Of a stretch of 6,250 bases of DNA, positions 1 through 5,818 are shown piece after piece. Origin of the DNA: an uncultured Burkholderiales bacterium (GTDB lineage Bacteria; Pseudomonadota; Gammaproteobacteria; Burkholderiales; Burkholderiaceae_D); assembly GCA_937872165.1 (NCBI GenBank), contig CALMOR010000231.1:1-6250 (forward strand). The letters run 5' to 3'. The translations under genes and the position numbers were made by a program. A model generated the notes under the pieces. It was given only the letters and a program-made list of their open reading frames with translations, did not search any database and was not told the DNA's origin. Numbering within the stretch: position 1 is the first letter of the stretch; every line of letters starts with the position of its first letter.

Positions 1-1744
1 ACCCGATGCGGCCGCCGTCGCCGCGCGCGAGCAGACGCTGCTCCAGCAGCAGGCCGACCTGCAGCGACAGATCAGGCAGATGGGCGACCAGATCGCGGCG
101 CTCCGCGTCCAGACCAAGGGCCTCGTCGACCGCAACCAGGTGCTGCAGGACTCGAGCTTCTCGCCGACGGTGGTGTGGATGCTGATCGCGCTCGCGGCGC
201 TCGCGATCGTCGTGGCCGGATGGATGGCCTGGCGCTACCTGCAACTGCGGCGCACGGTCGAAGGCTCCGCCTGGTGGACCGGCAACACGATGCGCTCCAC
301 GTCGGGCGGCGAGACCGTCGGCGGCCCGGGGACGCACGATGGCTTCGTCCCGCTCGACGGCAGCACGCAGCTCGTGCCGGCGCCGGCGAACCCGCGGGTC
401 GCCGCGCGCGCACCGGCGACGAGGGCGACCGACAACCGGTCGGCCACGTCGCGGTCCGGGACCTCGACCGATGCGAAGGGAAGCGGGCCGCCGGTGTCGG
501 CCGTTTCGGGCGGCGAACGGGCGCGCCCGGGGTTGCGCGATGCCCGCTATCCGGCGGCCATCGAAACCGACTTCACGGTGTCCGACATCGAGGCGGCTAT
601 GGCGACGGTGCGGACCGTGTCGCCGCCGCGCGAGTCCTCGCGGCCGGCGCCGCTCGACGACTCAGACTTCGCCCCGCTCGGCGGCCAGACGATGCCTTCG
701 CCGTTCACCGAACCACCGCCGCCCCCGCCACGCTCGAGCAAGGTCGTCGAGCGCGACGGCGACGACATCGGCAAGTTCGTCGATCTCGCCATCCCGCCGG
801 TGCCGCCGCCCGGTCGCGCGCCGGTCCCGACCTCGGCGCCGGCCATGCGCTTCGCACCGCCGCCGGTCGAGCCCGCAGCGCTCGACTTCAAGCTCGACAT
901 CCCGCACGCCTTCGATCCGCTCGCGACCGACAGCATGAAGACCACCGTCGTCGATCGCCAGGATCCGGCCGTGACGTCGGTCGACTTCGAGCTGCCGAGC
1001 GCGCCGACGCCGCTCGACTTCGAACTGCCGTCGACGACCGGCATCACGCCGCTCCGCGCGTCCGACGCGGGTCTCGCCGCTGCTCCCCGCCACGGCGCCA
1101 CGGCGCTCGACGACCTCTTCTCGCCATCGGCGACGGGCCCGGGCGTCGACACGATCCTGAACCTCGACGAGACCGATGCCGGTACGTTGAGCACCACCGA
1201 GGTCGACGGGCTCACGGCCACGGCGGTCGAAGGAGAGGGCGACGAGGCGCAGCAGTCGTCGACACGTTATCGGATGGCGCGCTTCGCGGACCTGATGAAC
1301 CAGGTCGACGAGGTGGCGCCCGGCGATCCGCTCGGGGCCATCACACATCTTCGCCAGTACGTGCTGCGTGACGAGCACATTCCCACGCTGCTGTGGCTGC
1401 GTCTGTTCGAGCTCTATCGGGTCGTCGACAAGAAGCCGGTCTATGTCGCGCTGGCCGAGCACTTCGCCCGTCGCTACAACCGGCCGATGATTGGATGGGA
1501 CGAGAGTCTCGCCGATCGCGTGCCGCAGACGCCGTTGTCGGCCCTGCCGGAGATCGACCGCCGGGTCGAGGCCTCGTGGGGCAAGCAGTCGGGGCTGGAG
1601 TTGCTCCGTTCGTTGCTGTGCGACCGCGATCAGGACGACGCGATCGTCTTCAACGCGGTGCTCCAACGCGACCTGCTGGACGCGGCGAAGGTGTTCCCGA
1701 TCGACGCGGGACCGTCGACCGACATCGGGACCAACAACTTCTGA
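1..1744 (+). CDS. FimV/HubP-like single-pass membrane protein, C-terminal part (5' end outside the window)
   Basis: The reading frame is open from base 2, so about 580 residues are visible and the true start lies upstream. Seen in order: a Gln/Leu/Ala-rich heptad-like coiled coil (about bases 2-145); one hydrophobic helix (about 170-241) followed by Arg-rich residues, which places the rest in the cytoplasm; a very long Pro/Ala/Asp/Thr-rich disordered linker with a run of six prolines near 715-730; the repeated short motif [LV]DF[EK]L at 881, 980 and 1013; and a helical C-terminal domain from about 1265 containing a TPR-like segment (WLRLFELY...ALAEHFARRY). This architecture, including the LDF-type acidic repeats, matches FimV/HubP proteins, which act as polar scaffolds for type IV pili and chemosensory or chromosome partners. 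The N-terminal LysM domain that would confirm this is not visible, and the C-terminal domain is divergent. It could be another coiled-coil/TPR membrane protein. Family assignment is moderate; the coding call is certain. It converges on the esterase gene with a 6-bp gap. Confidence 0.6.
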   Translation, partial: PDAAAVAAREQTLLQQQADLQRQIRQMGDQIAALRVQTKGLVDRNQVLQDSSFSPTVVWMLIALAALAIVVAGWMAWRYLQLRRTVEGSAWWTGNTMRSTSGGETVGGPGTHDGFVPLDGSTQLVPAPANPRVAARAPATRATDNRSATSRSGTSTDAKGSGPPVSAVSGGERARPGLRDARYPAAIETDFTVSDIEAAMATVRTVSPPRESSRPAPLDDSDFAPLGGQTMPSPFTEPPPPPPRSSKVVERDGDDIGKFVDLAIPPVPPPGRAPVPTSAPAMRFAPPPVEPAALDFKLDIPHAFDPLATDSMKTTVVDRQDPAVTSVDFELPSAPTPLDFELPSTTGITPLRASDAGLAAAPRHGATALDDLFSPSATGPGVDTILNLDETDAGTLSTTEVDGLTATAVEGEGDEAQQSSTRYRMARFADLMNQVDEVAPGDPLGAITHLRQYVLRDEHIPTLLWLRLFELYRVVDKKPVYVALAEHFARRYNRPMIGWDESLADRVPQTPLSALPEIDRRVEASWGKQSGLELLRSLLCDRDQDDAIVFNAVLQRDLLDAAKVFPIDAGPSTDIGTNNF

Positions 1745-1750
1745 TGCGCG

Positions 1751-2461
1751 TCAGCGCCGCTTGAGCAGCGGCGCGAGGGCGGGCCATGCGTTGTCGAGAA
1801 GACGGCCCTGCGCGGCTGCGGTCGGATGGATGCGGTCCGGCTGGAACAACTCGAGGCGTTCCGCGAAGCCCTCGAAGAAGAACGGCGTGAGCGCCGTGCG
1901 ATATTTCTTAGCGGTGTCCGCATACATCGCGGCGAAGCGATCGGCGTAGGCCTTGCCGTAGTTGGGCGGGACCTGCATGCCGATCAGCAGCACGGCCGCT
2001 GGGACCCTCCGCGACCGCTCGACGATGCTCTCGAGGTTGTGCTGGGCCGCGGCGATCGGAAGACCTCTCAGCGCGTCGTTGCCTCCCAGTTCGACGATCA
2101 CGATCGCCGGCCTTTCACGGGTCAGCAGTTCGTCGATGCGGGCCAGTCCGCCGCTGGTCGTCTCGCCGCTGATGCTGGCGTTGACGATGCGGTAGTCGTA
2201 GCGCTCGGCCTGCAGACGCGCAGCGAGCAGGCCCACCCAGCCGCTGCTGCGCTCGAGGCCGTACTCGGCAGACAGGCTGTCGCCGAGCACGAGGACGACC
2301 GGAGGTCCGCTCGCCTGCGCTGCGACCGACGAACTCCCGCCGGCCGCGGTGGTCGATGGGCTGCCGATGCAGAGCAGCGCGACGAGCAGGAACAGGAACG
2401 ATCCGCGCGTCGGCGAGCGAAGCAGTGCGCGGTCGAGGCGGGCCAGGACGTGGGTATACAA
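1751..2461 (-). CDS. tesA: Exported GDSL/SGNH esterase (TesA family: arylesterase / acyl-CoA thioesterase I / lysophospholipase L1)
   Basis: Taken from the TTG at 2461 the protein is 236 residues. It hydrolyses ester or thioester bonds of acyl substrates, and family members act in the periplasm. All SGNH blocks are present: GDSLS with nucleophile Ser62, block II with Gly99 (SISGETTSGG), block III GGND with Asn128, and the DRIHP block with Asp209 and His212. The Ser-to-Asp spacing is about that of E. coli TesA. A hydrophobic segment at residues 21-34 after several Arg residues is a signal peptide; cleavage may fall after the AQA at 48-50. The start is not secure: the frame stays open far upstream, but that part is Arg/Gln-rich shadow sequence overlapping the divergent ATPase gene. 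TTG 2461 is the only plausible start codon close before the signal peptide, and no clear ribosome site precedes it. The divergent pairing with a YbbA-type ATPase is the same as tesA-ybbA in E. coli, which supports the name. Confidence 0.88.
   Translation of the reverse strand: MYTHVLARLDRALLRSPTRGSFLFLLVALLCIGSPSTTAAGGSSSVAAQASGPPVVLVLGDSLSAEYGLERSSGWVGLLAARLQAERYDYRIVNASISGETTSGGLARIDELLTRERPAIVIVELGGNDALRGLPIAAAQHNLESIVERSRRVPAAVLLIGMQVPPNYGKAYADRFAAMYADTAKKYRTALTPFFFEGFAERLELFQPDRIHPTAAAQGRLLDNAWPALAPLLKRR
1754..1774. terminator. GC-rich hairpin at the convergent junction, possible weak bidirectional terminator
   Basis: A perfect 8-bp inverted repeat (GCGCCGCT / AGCGGCGC) with a 5-nt loop starts 10 bases after the FimV-like stop codon and overlaps the last codons of the convergent esterase gene. 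Its position suits stopping read-through from the plus strand. Neither flank has the T-run of a Rho-independent terminator, so function is only a possibility. Confidence 0.3.
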
Positions 2462-2473
2462 GGAAGGCAGGCG

Positions 2474-3229
2474 ATGATCGAAGTCGGTCCGTTGGAAAGG
2501 CAGTCCGTCGCCGCGAGCGGCGACGAGGCGACGTCGAGCGGCGGACCGGACACCGTGATCGAGACGGAGAAGTTGACCAAGAGCGTGGCCGACTCGATAG
2601 GGACGCTGACGATCCTGGACGATATCACGCTGAAGATCGCGGCCAGGCAGACGGTCGCGGTCGTGGGCGCATCGGGTTCGGGGAAGTCCACGTTGCTCGG
2701 CCTGCTCGCCGGACTCGACCGCGCGACCAGCGGTCGCATCGCGTTGCTGGGCCAGGACCTCGCGTCGCTCGACGAGGACGGTCGTGCCCGCCTGCGCGCG
2801 CAACGCGTGGGCTTCGTCTTCCAGTCGTTCCAGTTACTCGGCCATCTCGATGCGCTCGAGAACGTCATGCTGCCGCTGGAACTGGCGGGCTCCGACCAGG
2901 CGCGCGCGAAGGCGGCCGCGATGCTCGACCAGGTCGGCCTGTCGTCGCGGGCGCGCCACTATCCGAAGACCTTGTCGGGCGGCGAGCAGCAGCGCGTCGC
3001 GCTCGCGCGTGCGTTCGTCGGCGAGCCCGCGATCCTGTTCGCCGACGAGCCCACCGGCAGTCTCGACGCGGCCACCGGCGAAGGCGTGATGAACCTGATC
3101 TTCGCGTTGAACCGCACGCATGGTTCGACGCTCGTGATGGTCACGCACGACAGCGCCATCGCCGCGCGCTGCGGCCGGCGCATCACGCTGGCCGGCGGCC
3201 GCATCGTCGACGCCGCCGACGAAAGCTAG
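2474..3229 (+). CDS. ybbA: ABC transporter ATP-binding protein, YbbA type (LolD/MacB-like class)
   Basis: This 251-residue ATPase would energise a membrane permease from the cytoplasmic face. Motifs seen: Walker A GASGSGKST (65-73), Q-loop Gln117 within VGFVFQSFQLL, signature LSGGEQQR (167-174), Walker B ILFADE (187-192), the D-loop, and H-loop His225 in MVTHD. Segments such as VGFVFQSF and LALEN-like and AARC stretches resemble E. coli YbbA closely, and YbbA is likewise divergent from tesA. The ATG at 2474 has a good Shine-Dalgarno sequence (AGGAAGG, 2461-2467, 6-nt spacer). It adds about 25 Ser/Gly/Glu-rich residues before the conserved domain, and a GTG at 2555 is an alternative start. Oddly, no permease gene (YbbP, FtsX/MacB type) follows: dapB lies convergent 5 bp downstream. 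The partner must be encoded elsewhere, or the ATPase has another job. The substrate is unknown. LolD is an alternative name but less likely given the neighbour. Confidence 0.88.
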   Translation: MIEVGPLERQSVAASGDEATSSGGPDTVIETEKLTKSVADSIGTLTILDDITLKIAARQTVAVVGASGSGKSTLLGLLAGLDRATSGRIALLGQDLASLDEDGRARLRAQRVGFVFQSFQLLGHLDALENVMLPLELAGSDQARAKAAAMLDQVGLSSRARHYPKTLSGGEQQRVALARAFVGEPAILFADEPTGSLDAATGEGVMNLIFALNRTHGSTLVMVTHDSAIAARCGRRITLAGGRIVDAADES

Positions 3230-3234
3230 CGGGA

Positions 3235-4035
3235 TCAGCGCAGGCCGAGGACGTCCTGCATGTCGAAGAGGCCCCGCTCGCGGGTGGAGAGGAAGCGTGC
3301 GGCCATCAGGCTGCCGGCGGCATAGCCCGCGCGACTGCTCGCGCGGTGCGTGATCTCGATGCGCTCGCCGATGCCGGCATACAGCACCGTGTGGTCGCCG
3401 ACGATGTCGCCGCCGCGGATCGCGGAGAAGCCGATCGTCGACGGATCGCGCGGTCCGGTGTGCCCCTGTCGACCCTGCACCGCCACCGTCTCGAGATCGC
3501 GACCCAGCGCAGCGGCGGCGATCGCACCGAGCTGCATCGCGGTGCCCGACGGCGCGTCGACCTTGTGATGATGGTGGGCTTCGATGATCTCGATGTCGTA
3601 GCCGGTCGCGAGCGCCTTCGTCGCATCGGCGATCAGCTTGAAGAGCACGTTGACGCCGACGCTCATGTTGGGCGCGAAGACGATCGCGGTCCGCTCGGCC
3701 GCGCTCGCGATGGCGGCGCGAGCGGACGCGTCGAATCCGGTCGTGCCGATCACGAGCCGCTTGCCACGGTCGGCGCAGGCCGCCAGATGGACCAGCGAGC
3801 CTTCCGGCCGCGTGAAGTCGATGAGCACGTCGCTGGCGCCGAGCGCCGCATCGAGGTCGCTGCCGACCGTGATACCGGAGGACTTGCCGGTATCACCCGA
3901 TGCGACCGTCCCCAGCGCGGCCGAATCCGGGCGGTCGAGCGCGGCGCCGAGGACGAGGTCGGGCGCGTCCAGCACCGCGTCGATCAGCATCCGGCCCATG
4001 CGGCCGGACGCGCCCGCGACGGCTATCCGCAGCAT
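3235..4035 (-). CDS. dapB: 4-hydroxy-tetrahydrodipicolinate reductase
   Basis: DapB reduces hydroxy-tetrahydrodipicolinate with NAD(P)H in the cytoplasm, the second step committed to meso-diaminopimelate (peptidoglycan) and lysine. The 266-residue product is full length for the family (E. coli 273). Seen: the Rossmann nucleotide loop GASGRMG (8-14), DFTRPEG (73-79), GTTGF (97-101), and the family signature EAHHHHKVDAPSGTA (152-166). The latter contains the proposed catalytic pair, His154 and Lys158 (E. coli His159/Lys163), and the substrate-binding SGT. The ATG at 4035 gives the usual start just before the first beta strand; no strong ribosome site is visible. It lies 32 bp downstream of bamE on the same strand, so it is probably transcribed with bamE. 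It converges on the ATPase gene with a 5-bp gap. Confidence 0.97.
   Translation of the reverse strand: MLRIAVAGASGRMGRMLIDAVLDAPDLVLGAALDRPDSAALGTVASGDTGKSSGITVGSDLDAALGASDVLIDFTRPEGSLVHLAACADRGKRLVIGTTGFDASARAAIASAAERTAIVFAPNMSVGVNVLFKLIADATKALATGYDIEIIEAHHHHKVDAPSGTAMQLGAIAAAALGRDLETVAVQGRQGHTGPRDPSTIGFSAIRGGDIVGDHTVLYAGIGERIEITHRASSRAGYAAGSLMAARFLSTRERGLFDMQDVLGLR
3869..3896. repeat. Perfect 10-bp inverted repeat with 8-nt loop inside dapB
   Basis: GTGATACCGG (3869-3878) and CCGGTATCAC (3887-3896) are exact reverse complements around AGGACTTG. The repeat falls in the stretch encoding DapB residues 47-56, a Gly/Ser/Thr-rich loop between conserved blocks. No T-run follows on either strand, so it is not an evident intrinsic terminator. 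It may fold in the bamE-dapB mRNA, or it may be chance. Confidence 0.7.
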
Positions 4036-4067
4036 GACGGTCGAAACGGGCTCACGGGGCCGGACGA

Positions 4068-4694
4068 CTACTGCGGTTCGTTGTTGCTGGAGGTGGGCGA
4101 GGGCGGCGTCTGGTCGTTCGGCGTCGACGGCCGATCCGGCGTCGGGTTGCGTCCCGGCGTGACGGTGGTGCCGCCGATCTCGGGCGCGGTGGACCCCGGA
4201 GTCTGCGGCAACGGCCTCGAGAGCAGCGGCGCCCGCACGATGCGCGTCACCGCGAAGTTGCGGCTCGCGGCGAACTCCTCCTCGGTGGGCAGCGAGTCGC
4301 CGTTGTATCGGGCCATCTTGTCGCCATCGAAATAGACGGTGAAGCGGCGCTCCTCGATGCGTCCGCGGCCGGGCTGGAAGCGAAACGGATAGTCCCAGCG
4401 GTCAGCGTGGAACGGGTCGGTCAGGATCGGCGTGCCCAGGACGAAACGCACCTGGTCCCGCGTCATGCCGACCTTCAGCTGATCGGCCATCTCCTGCGTG
4501 ACGACGACGCCCTGCTGGATGTCGATCTTGTAGGTGATGCTCCACGCGTCGAGACTGTCGCGCGAGAACGGGTTCGCGCATCCGCCGAGCGAAAGGGCGA
4601 CGACGACGTAGAGGCCGACGAGGGGCCGGGCGAGGCGACCGTCGGACGACGAGGCGATGCGCGAGGGCACGCGTTTCTGGGAGCCAGGATTCAT
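4068..4694 (-). CDS. bamE: Outer membrane lipoprotein BamE (SmpA/OmlA), BAM complex subunit
   Basis: BamE helps the BamA machine fold beta-barrel proteins in the outer membrane, anchored by a lipid from the periplasmic side. The 208-residue precursor starts at ATG 4694 with Lys/Arg residues, then a hydrophobic segment (about 25-37) and a lipobox LGGC with the acylated Cys39. Residue +2 is Ala, consistent with outer-membrane sorting. The SmpA/OmlA core runs from about 54 to 130: YKIDIQQGVVV, then LKVGMTRDQVRFVLGTP, then a DRWDYPF stretch and VYFDGDKMAR. After about residue 155 comes a roughly 50-residue Pro/Thr/Ser/Asn-rich tail not found in E. coli BamE (113 residues), probably disordered. 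A GTG at codon 9 is an alternative start that would still keep the signal peptide. It is divergent from fur and 32 bp upstream of dapB. The fur/omlA divergent arrangement is known in other proteobacteria such as Pseudomonas and Xanthomonas. Confidence 0.95.
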   Translation of the reverse strand: MNPGSQKRVPSRIASSSDGRLARPLVGLYVVVALSLGGCANPFSRDSLDAWSITYKIDIQQGVVVTQEMADQLKVGMTRDQVRFVLGTPILTDPFHADRWDYPFRFQPGRGRIEERRFTVYFDGDKMARYNGDSLPTEEEFAASRNFAVTRIVRAPLLSRPLPQTPGSTAPEIGGTTVTPGRNPTPDRPSTPNDQTPPSPTSSNNEPQ

Positions 4695-4771
4695 GCGGAG
4701 GGCGAGCGGGACGGGACTCGCGATCGGAAGACGGGAGCGCGTCGGGCAACGGGGCCGATCGACACGGAGGC

Positions 4772-4782
4772 GCTATGATAGC
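4772..4782. promoter_or_regulatory. Symmetric -10-like element (GCTAT-G-ATAGC), candidate bidirectional promoter
   Basis: The inverted repeat reads TATGAT on the plus strand (4774-4779) and TATCAT on the minus strand (4780-4775). Both are fair sigma-70 -10 hexamers in an otherwise GC-rich gap. On the minus strand CGGACA (4802-4797) sits 16 bp upstream as a possible -35. On the plus strand I see no -35 at the right distance. Predicted transcripts would have leaders of about 60 nt (fur) and about 75 nt (bamE). Confidence 0.45.
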
Positions 4783-4814
4783 CGCAACCCACTGCATGTC
4801 CGGACGTTCGCACG

Positions 4815-4826
4815 CGAACCGGTTCG
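4815..4826. repeat. Perfect 12-bp palindrome CGAACCGGTTCG in the fur leader
   Basis: The two half-sites are exact reverse complements with no spacer, 11 bases before the fur ribosome site. The left half can also pair with GTTCG at 4806-4810 (5-bp stem, 4-nt loop). The palindrome could be an operator for a dimeric regulator or part of an mRNA fold. Neither role is demonstrated by the sequence. Confidence 0.5.
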
Positions 4827-4837
4827 ACCGCATCACG

Positions 4838-4842
4838 AAGGA
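4838..4842 (+). promoter_or_regulatory. Ribosome binding site of fur
   Basis: AAGGA lies 5 nt before the ATG at 4848. It fixes the fur start and is one of the two clear Shine-Dalgarno sequences in the window. Confidence 0.75.
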
Positions 4843-4847
4843 ACGCC

Positions 4848-5312
4848 ATGTCCAATCCGAACGAGCTGAAGACGATCGGCCTCAAGGCCACGTTGCCGCG
4901 CCTCAAGATCCTCGAGATCTTCCAGACCAGCGGCCATCGTCACATGAGCGCGGAGGACGTCTACAAGCAGCTGCTGACGGCCAACATGGACATCGGACTA
5001 GCGACGGTGTATCGGGTGCTGACCCAGTTCGAGCAGGCCGGGCTTCTCGCCCGCAACCATTTCGACAACGGCAAGGCGGTGTTCGAACTCAACCAGGGAA
5101 CGCACCACGATCATCTGGTCTGCCTCACCTGCGGCAAGGTCGAGGAGTTCTACGATGCGGAGATAGAGAAGCGCCAGCAGCGGATCGCGAAGGAGCGCGG
5201 CTTCGTCCTCCAGGAGCACGCGCTGTCGATGTACGGCGTCTGTACCAAGATCAATTGCGAAGGACGGGCGCATGCGCAGGCCGCGCCGCACCTCCAGGGC
5301 GTACCGGTCTAG
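4848..5312 (+). CDS. fur: Ferric uptake regulator Fur
   Basis: Fur is a cytoplasmic dimeric repressor that binds operator DNA when loaded with Fe(II) and controls iron acquisition genes. The 154-residue product is standard length. Residues 1-82 form the winged helix, with the recognition segment IGLATVYRVLTQFEQAGLL (49-67). The C-terminal metal/dimer domain carries HHDHL (86-90) and the structural zinc pair Cys92/Cys95. The regulatory site ligands at the positions known in Pseudomonas Fur are all present: His32, Glu80, His89, Glu100, and His86, Asp88, Glu107, His124. A second Cys pair, Cys132/Cys137, lies near the end. This complement and the intact His-rich motif favour true Fur over Zur, PerR or Nur. 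The start is supported by AAGGA. It is divergent from bamE and its stop lies 3 nt before ispF. Confidence 0.97.
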   Translation: MSNPNELKTIGLKATLPRLKILEIFQTSGHRHMSAEDVYKQLLTANMDIGLATVYRVLTQFEQAGLLARNHFDNGKAVFELNQGTHHDHLVCLTCGKVEEFYDAEIEKRQQRIAKERGFVLQEHALSMYGVCTKINCEGRAHAQAAPHLQGVPV

Positions 5313-5315
5313 CCG

Positions 5316-5798
5316 GTGGGGGATTCGAGAGTCGGGCAGGGCTTCGACGTCCACGCCCTAGTCACCGGTCGTCCGCTGATCATCGGTGGCGTCGTCGTCC
5401 CTCACGAAAAGGGACTGCTCGGTCACTCCGATGCGGACGTTCTGCTGCACGCCATCACCGATGCGTTGCTCGGTGCCGCCGCACTCGGCGACATCGGCCG
5501 ACACTTCCCCGACACGTCGGACGCCTATGCCGGCGCCGATTCGCGCGCGCTGCTGCGCCGGACCTTCGAACTCGTGAGCGCCGCCGGCTATGCGGTGGGC
5601 AATGTCGACGCGACCATCATCGCGCAGGCGCCGAAGATGGCGCCGCACATCGCTGCGATGGTCGACAACATCGCGGCCGACCTGCAGCTTCCGGTCGATC
5701 GCGTGAACGTCAAGGCCAAGACCACCGAACGCCTCGGGTTCACCGGACGCGGCGAGGGCATCGCCGCCGAAGCCATCGCGATGCTGCATCGTCGCTGA
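5316..5798 (+). CDS. ispF: 2-C-methyl-D-erythritol 2,4-cyclodiphosphate synthase
   Basis: IspF is a cytoplasmic trimer that cyclises CDP-methylerythritol 2-phosphate, releasing CMP, in the MEP route to isoprenoid precursors. The 160-residue product is full length. Seen: GFDVH with metal ligands Asp11 and His13, the third ligand His45 in LLHAITDALLGA, HSDADV (37-42), FPDT (64-67), ADSR (74-77), IIAQAPKM (101-108), KTTERLGFTGRGEG (135-148). The only usable start is GTG 5316, four codons before the conserved RVGQGFDVH. No Shine-Dalgarno is positioned for it, and it lies 3 nt after the fur stop, so translation probably depends on ribosomes finishing fur. The usual partner ispD is not adjacent on either side within the window. 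It converges on the kinase gene with a 20-bp gap. Confidence 0.97.
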   Translation: MGDSRVGQGFDVHALVTGRPLIIGGVVVPHEKGLLGHSDADVLLHAITDALLGAAALGDIGRHFPDTSDAYAGADSRALLRRTFELVSAAGYAVGNVDATIIAQAPKMAPHIAAMVDNIAADLQLPVDRVNVKAKTTERLGFTGRGEGIAAEAIAMLHRR

Positions 5799-5818
5799 GC
5801 GGTCGCGCACGGTCGGGA

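Larger units (their letters stand above)
4695..4847. promoter_or_regulatory. Divergent bamE/fur control region
   Basis: This 153-bp gap must carry promoters for both bamE (minus) and fur (plus). It contains a symmetric -10-like element (4772-4782), a 12-bp palindrome (4815-4826) and the fur ribosome site. I see no good match to the AT-rich 19-bp Fur box, so autoregulation by Fur is not supported by the sequence. No small ORF here is convincing. Confidence 0.7.

Noticed and set aside
662..1666. Minus-strand open frame of 334 codons opposite the FimV-like gene
   Set aside because: Arg-rich, no recognisable domain, and entirely antisense to a frame with clear coiled-coil, membrane and TPR-like structure. 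It is a GC-driven shadow.
2455..2460. TATACA as a -10 box for the ATPase gene
   Set aside because: Transcription would begin at about 2467 and remove the ribosome site of ATG 2474. No -35 is evident. It could serve only if GTG 2555 is the true start.
1826..2473. In-frame upstream extension of the ATPase to 467 residues
   Set aside because: The added part is antisense to the TesA-family gene and has no domain. A good ribosome site marks ATG 2474 as the start.
2462..2803. In-frame upstream extension of the esterase to 350 residues
   Set aside because: The extra N-terminus is antisense to the ATPase Walker A region, and the signal peptide would become internal.
2356..4335. Plus-strand open frame of 659 codons across ybbA, dapB and part of bamE
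   Set aside because: Composition is Arg/Gly/Ala low-information and it runs over three genes with full family motifs in other frames. Not coding.
4695..4847. A Fur box controlling fur or bamE
   Set aside because: The gap is GC-rich and no stretch approaches the GATAATGATAATCATTATC pattern. TATGATAGC alone is too short.
5799..5818. Terminator between ispF and the kinase gene
   Set aside because: The 20-bp gap has no hairpin with adequate stem and no T-run.
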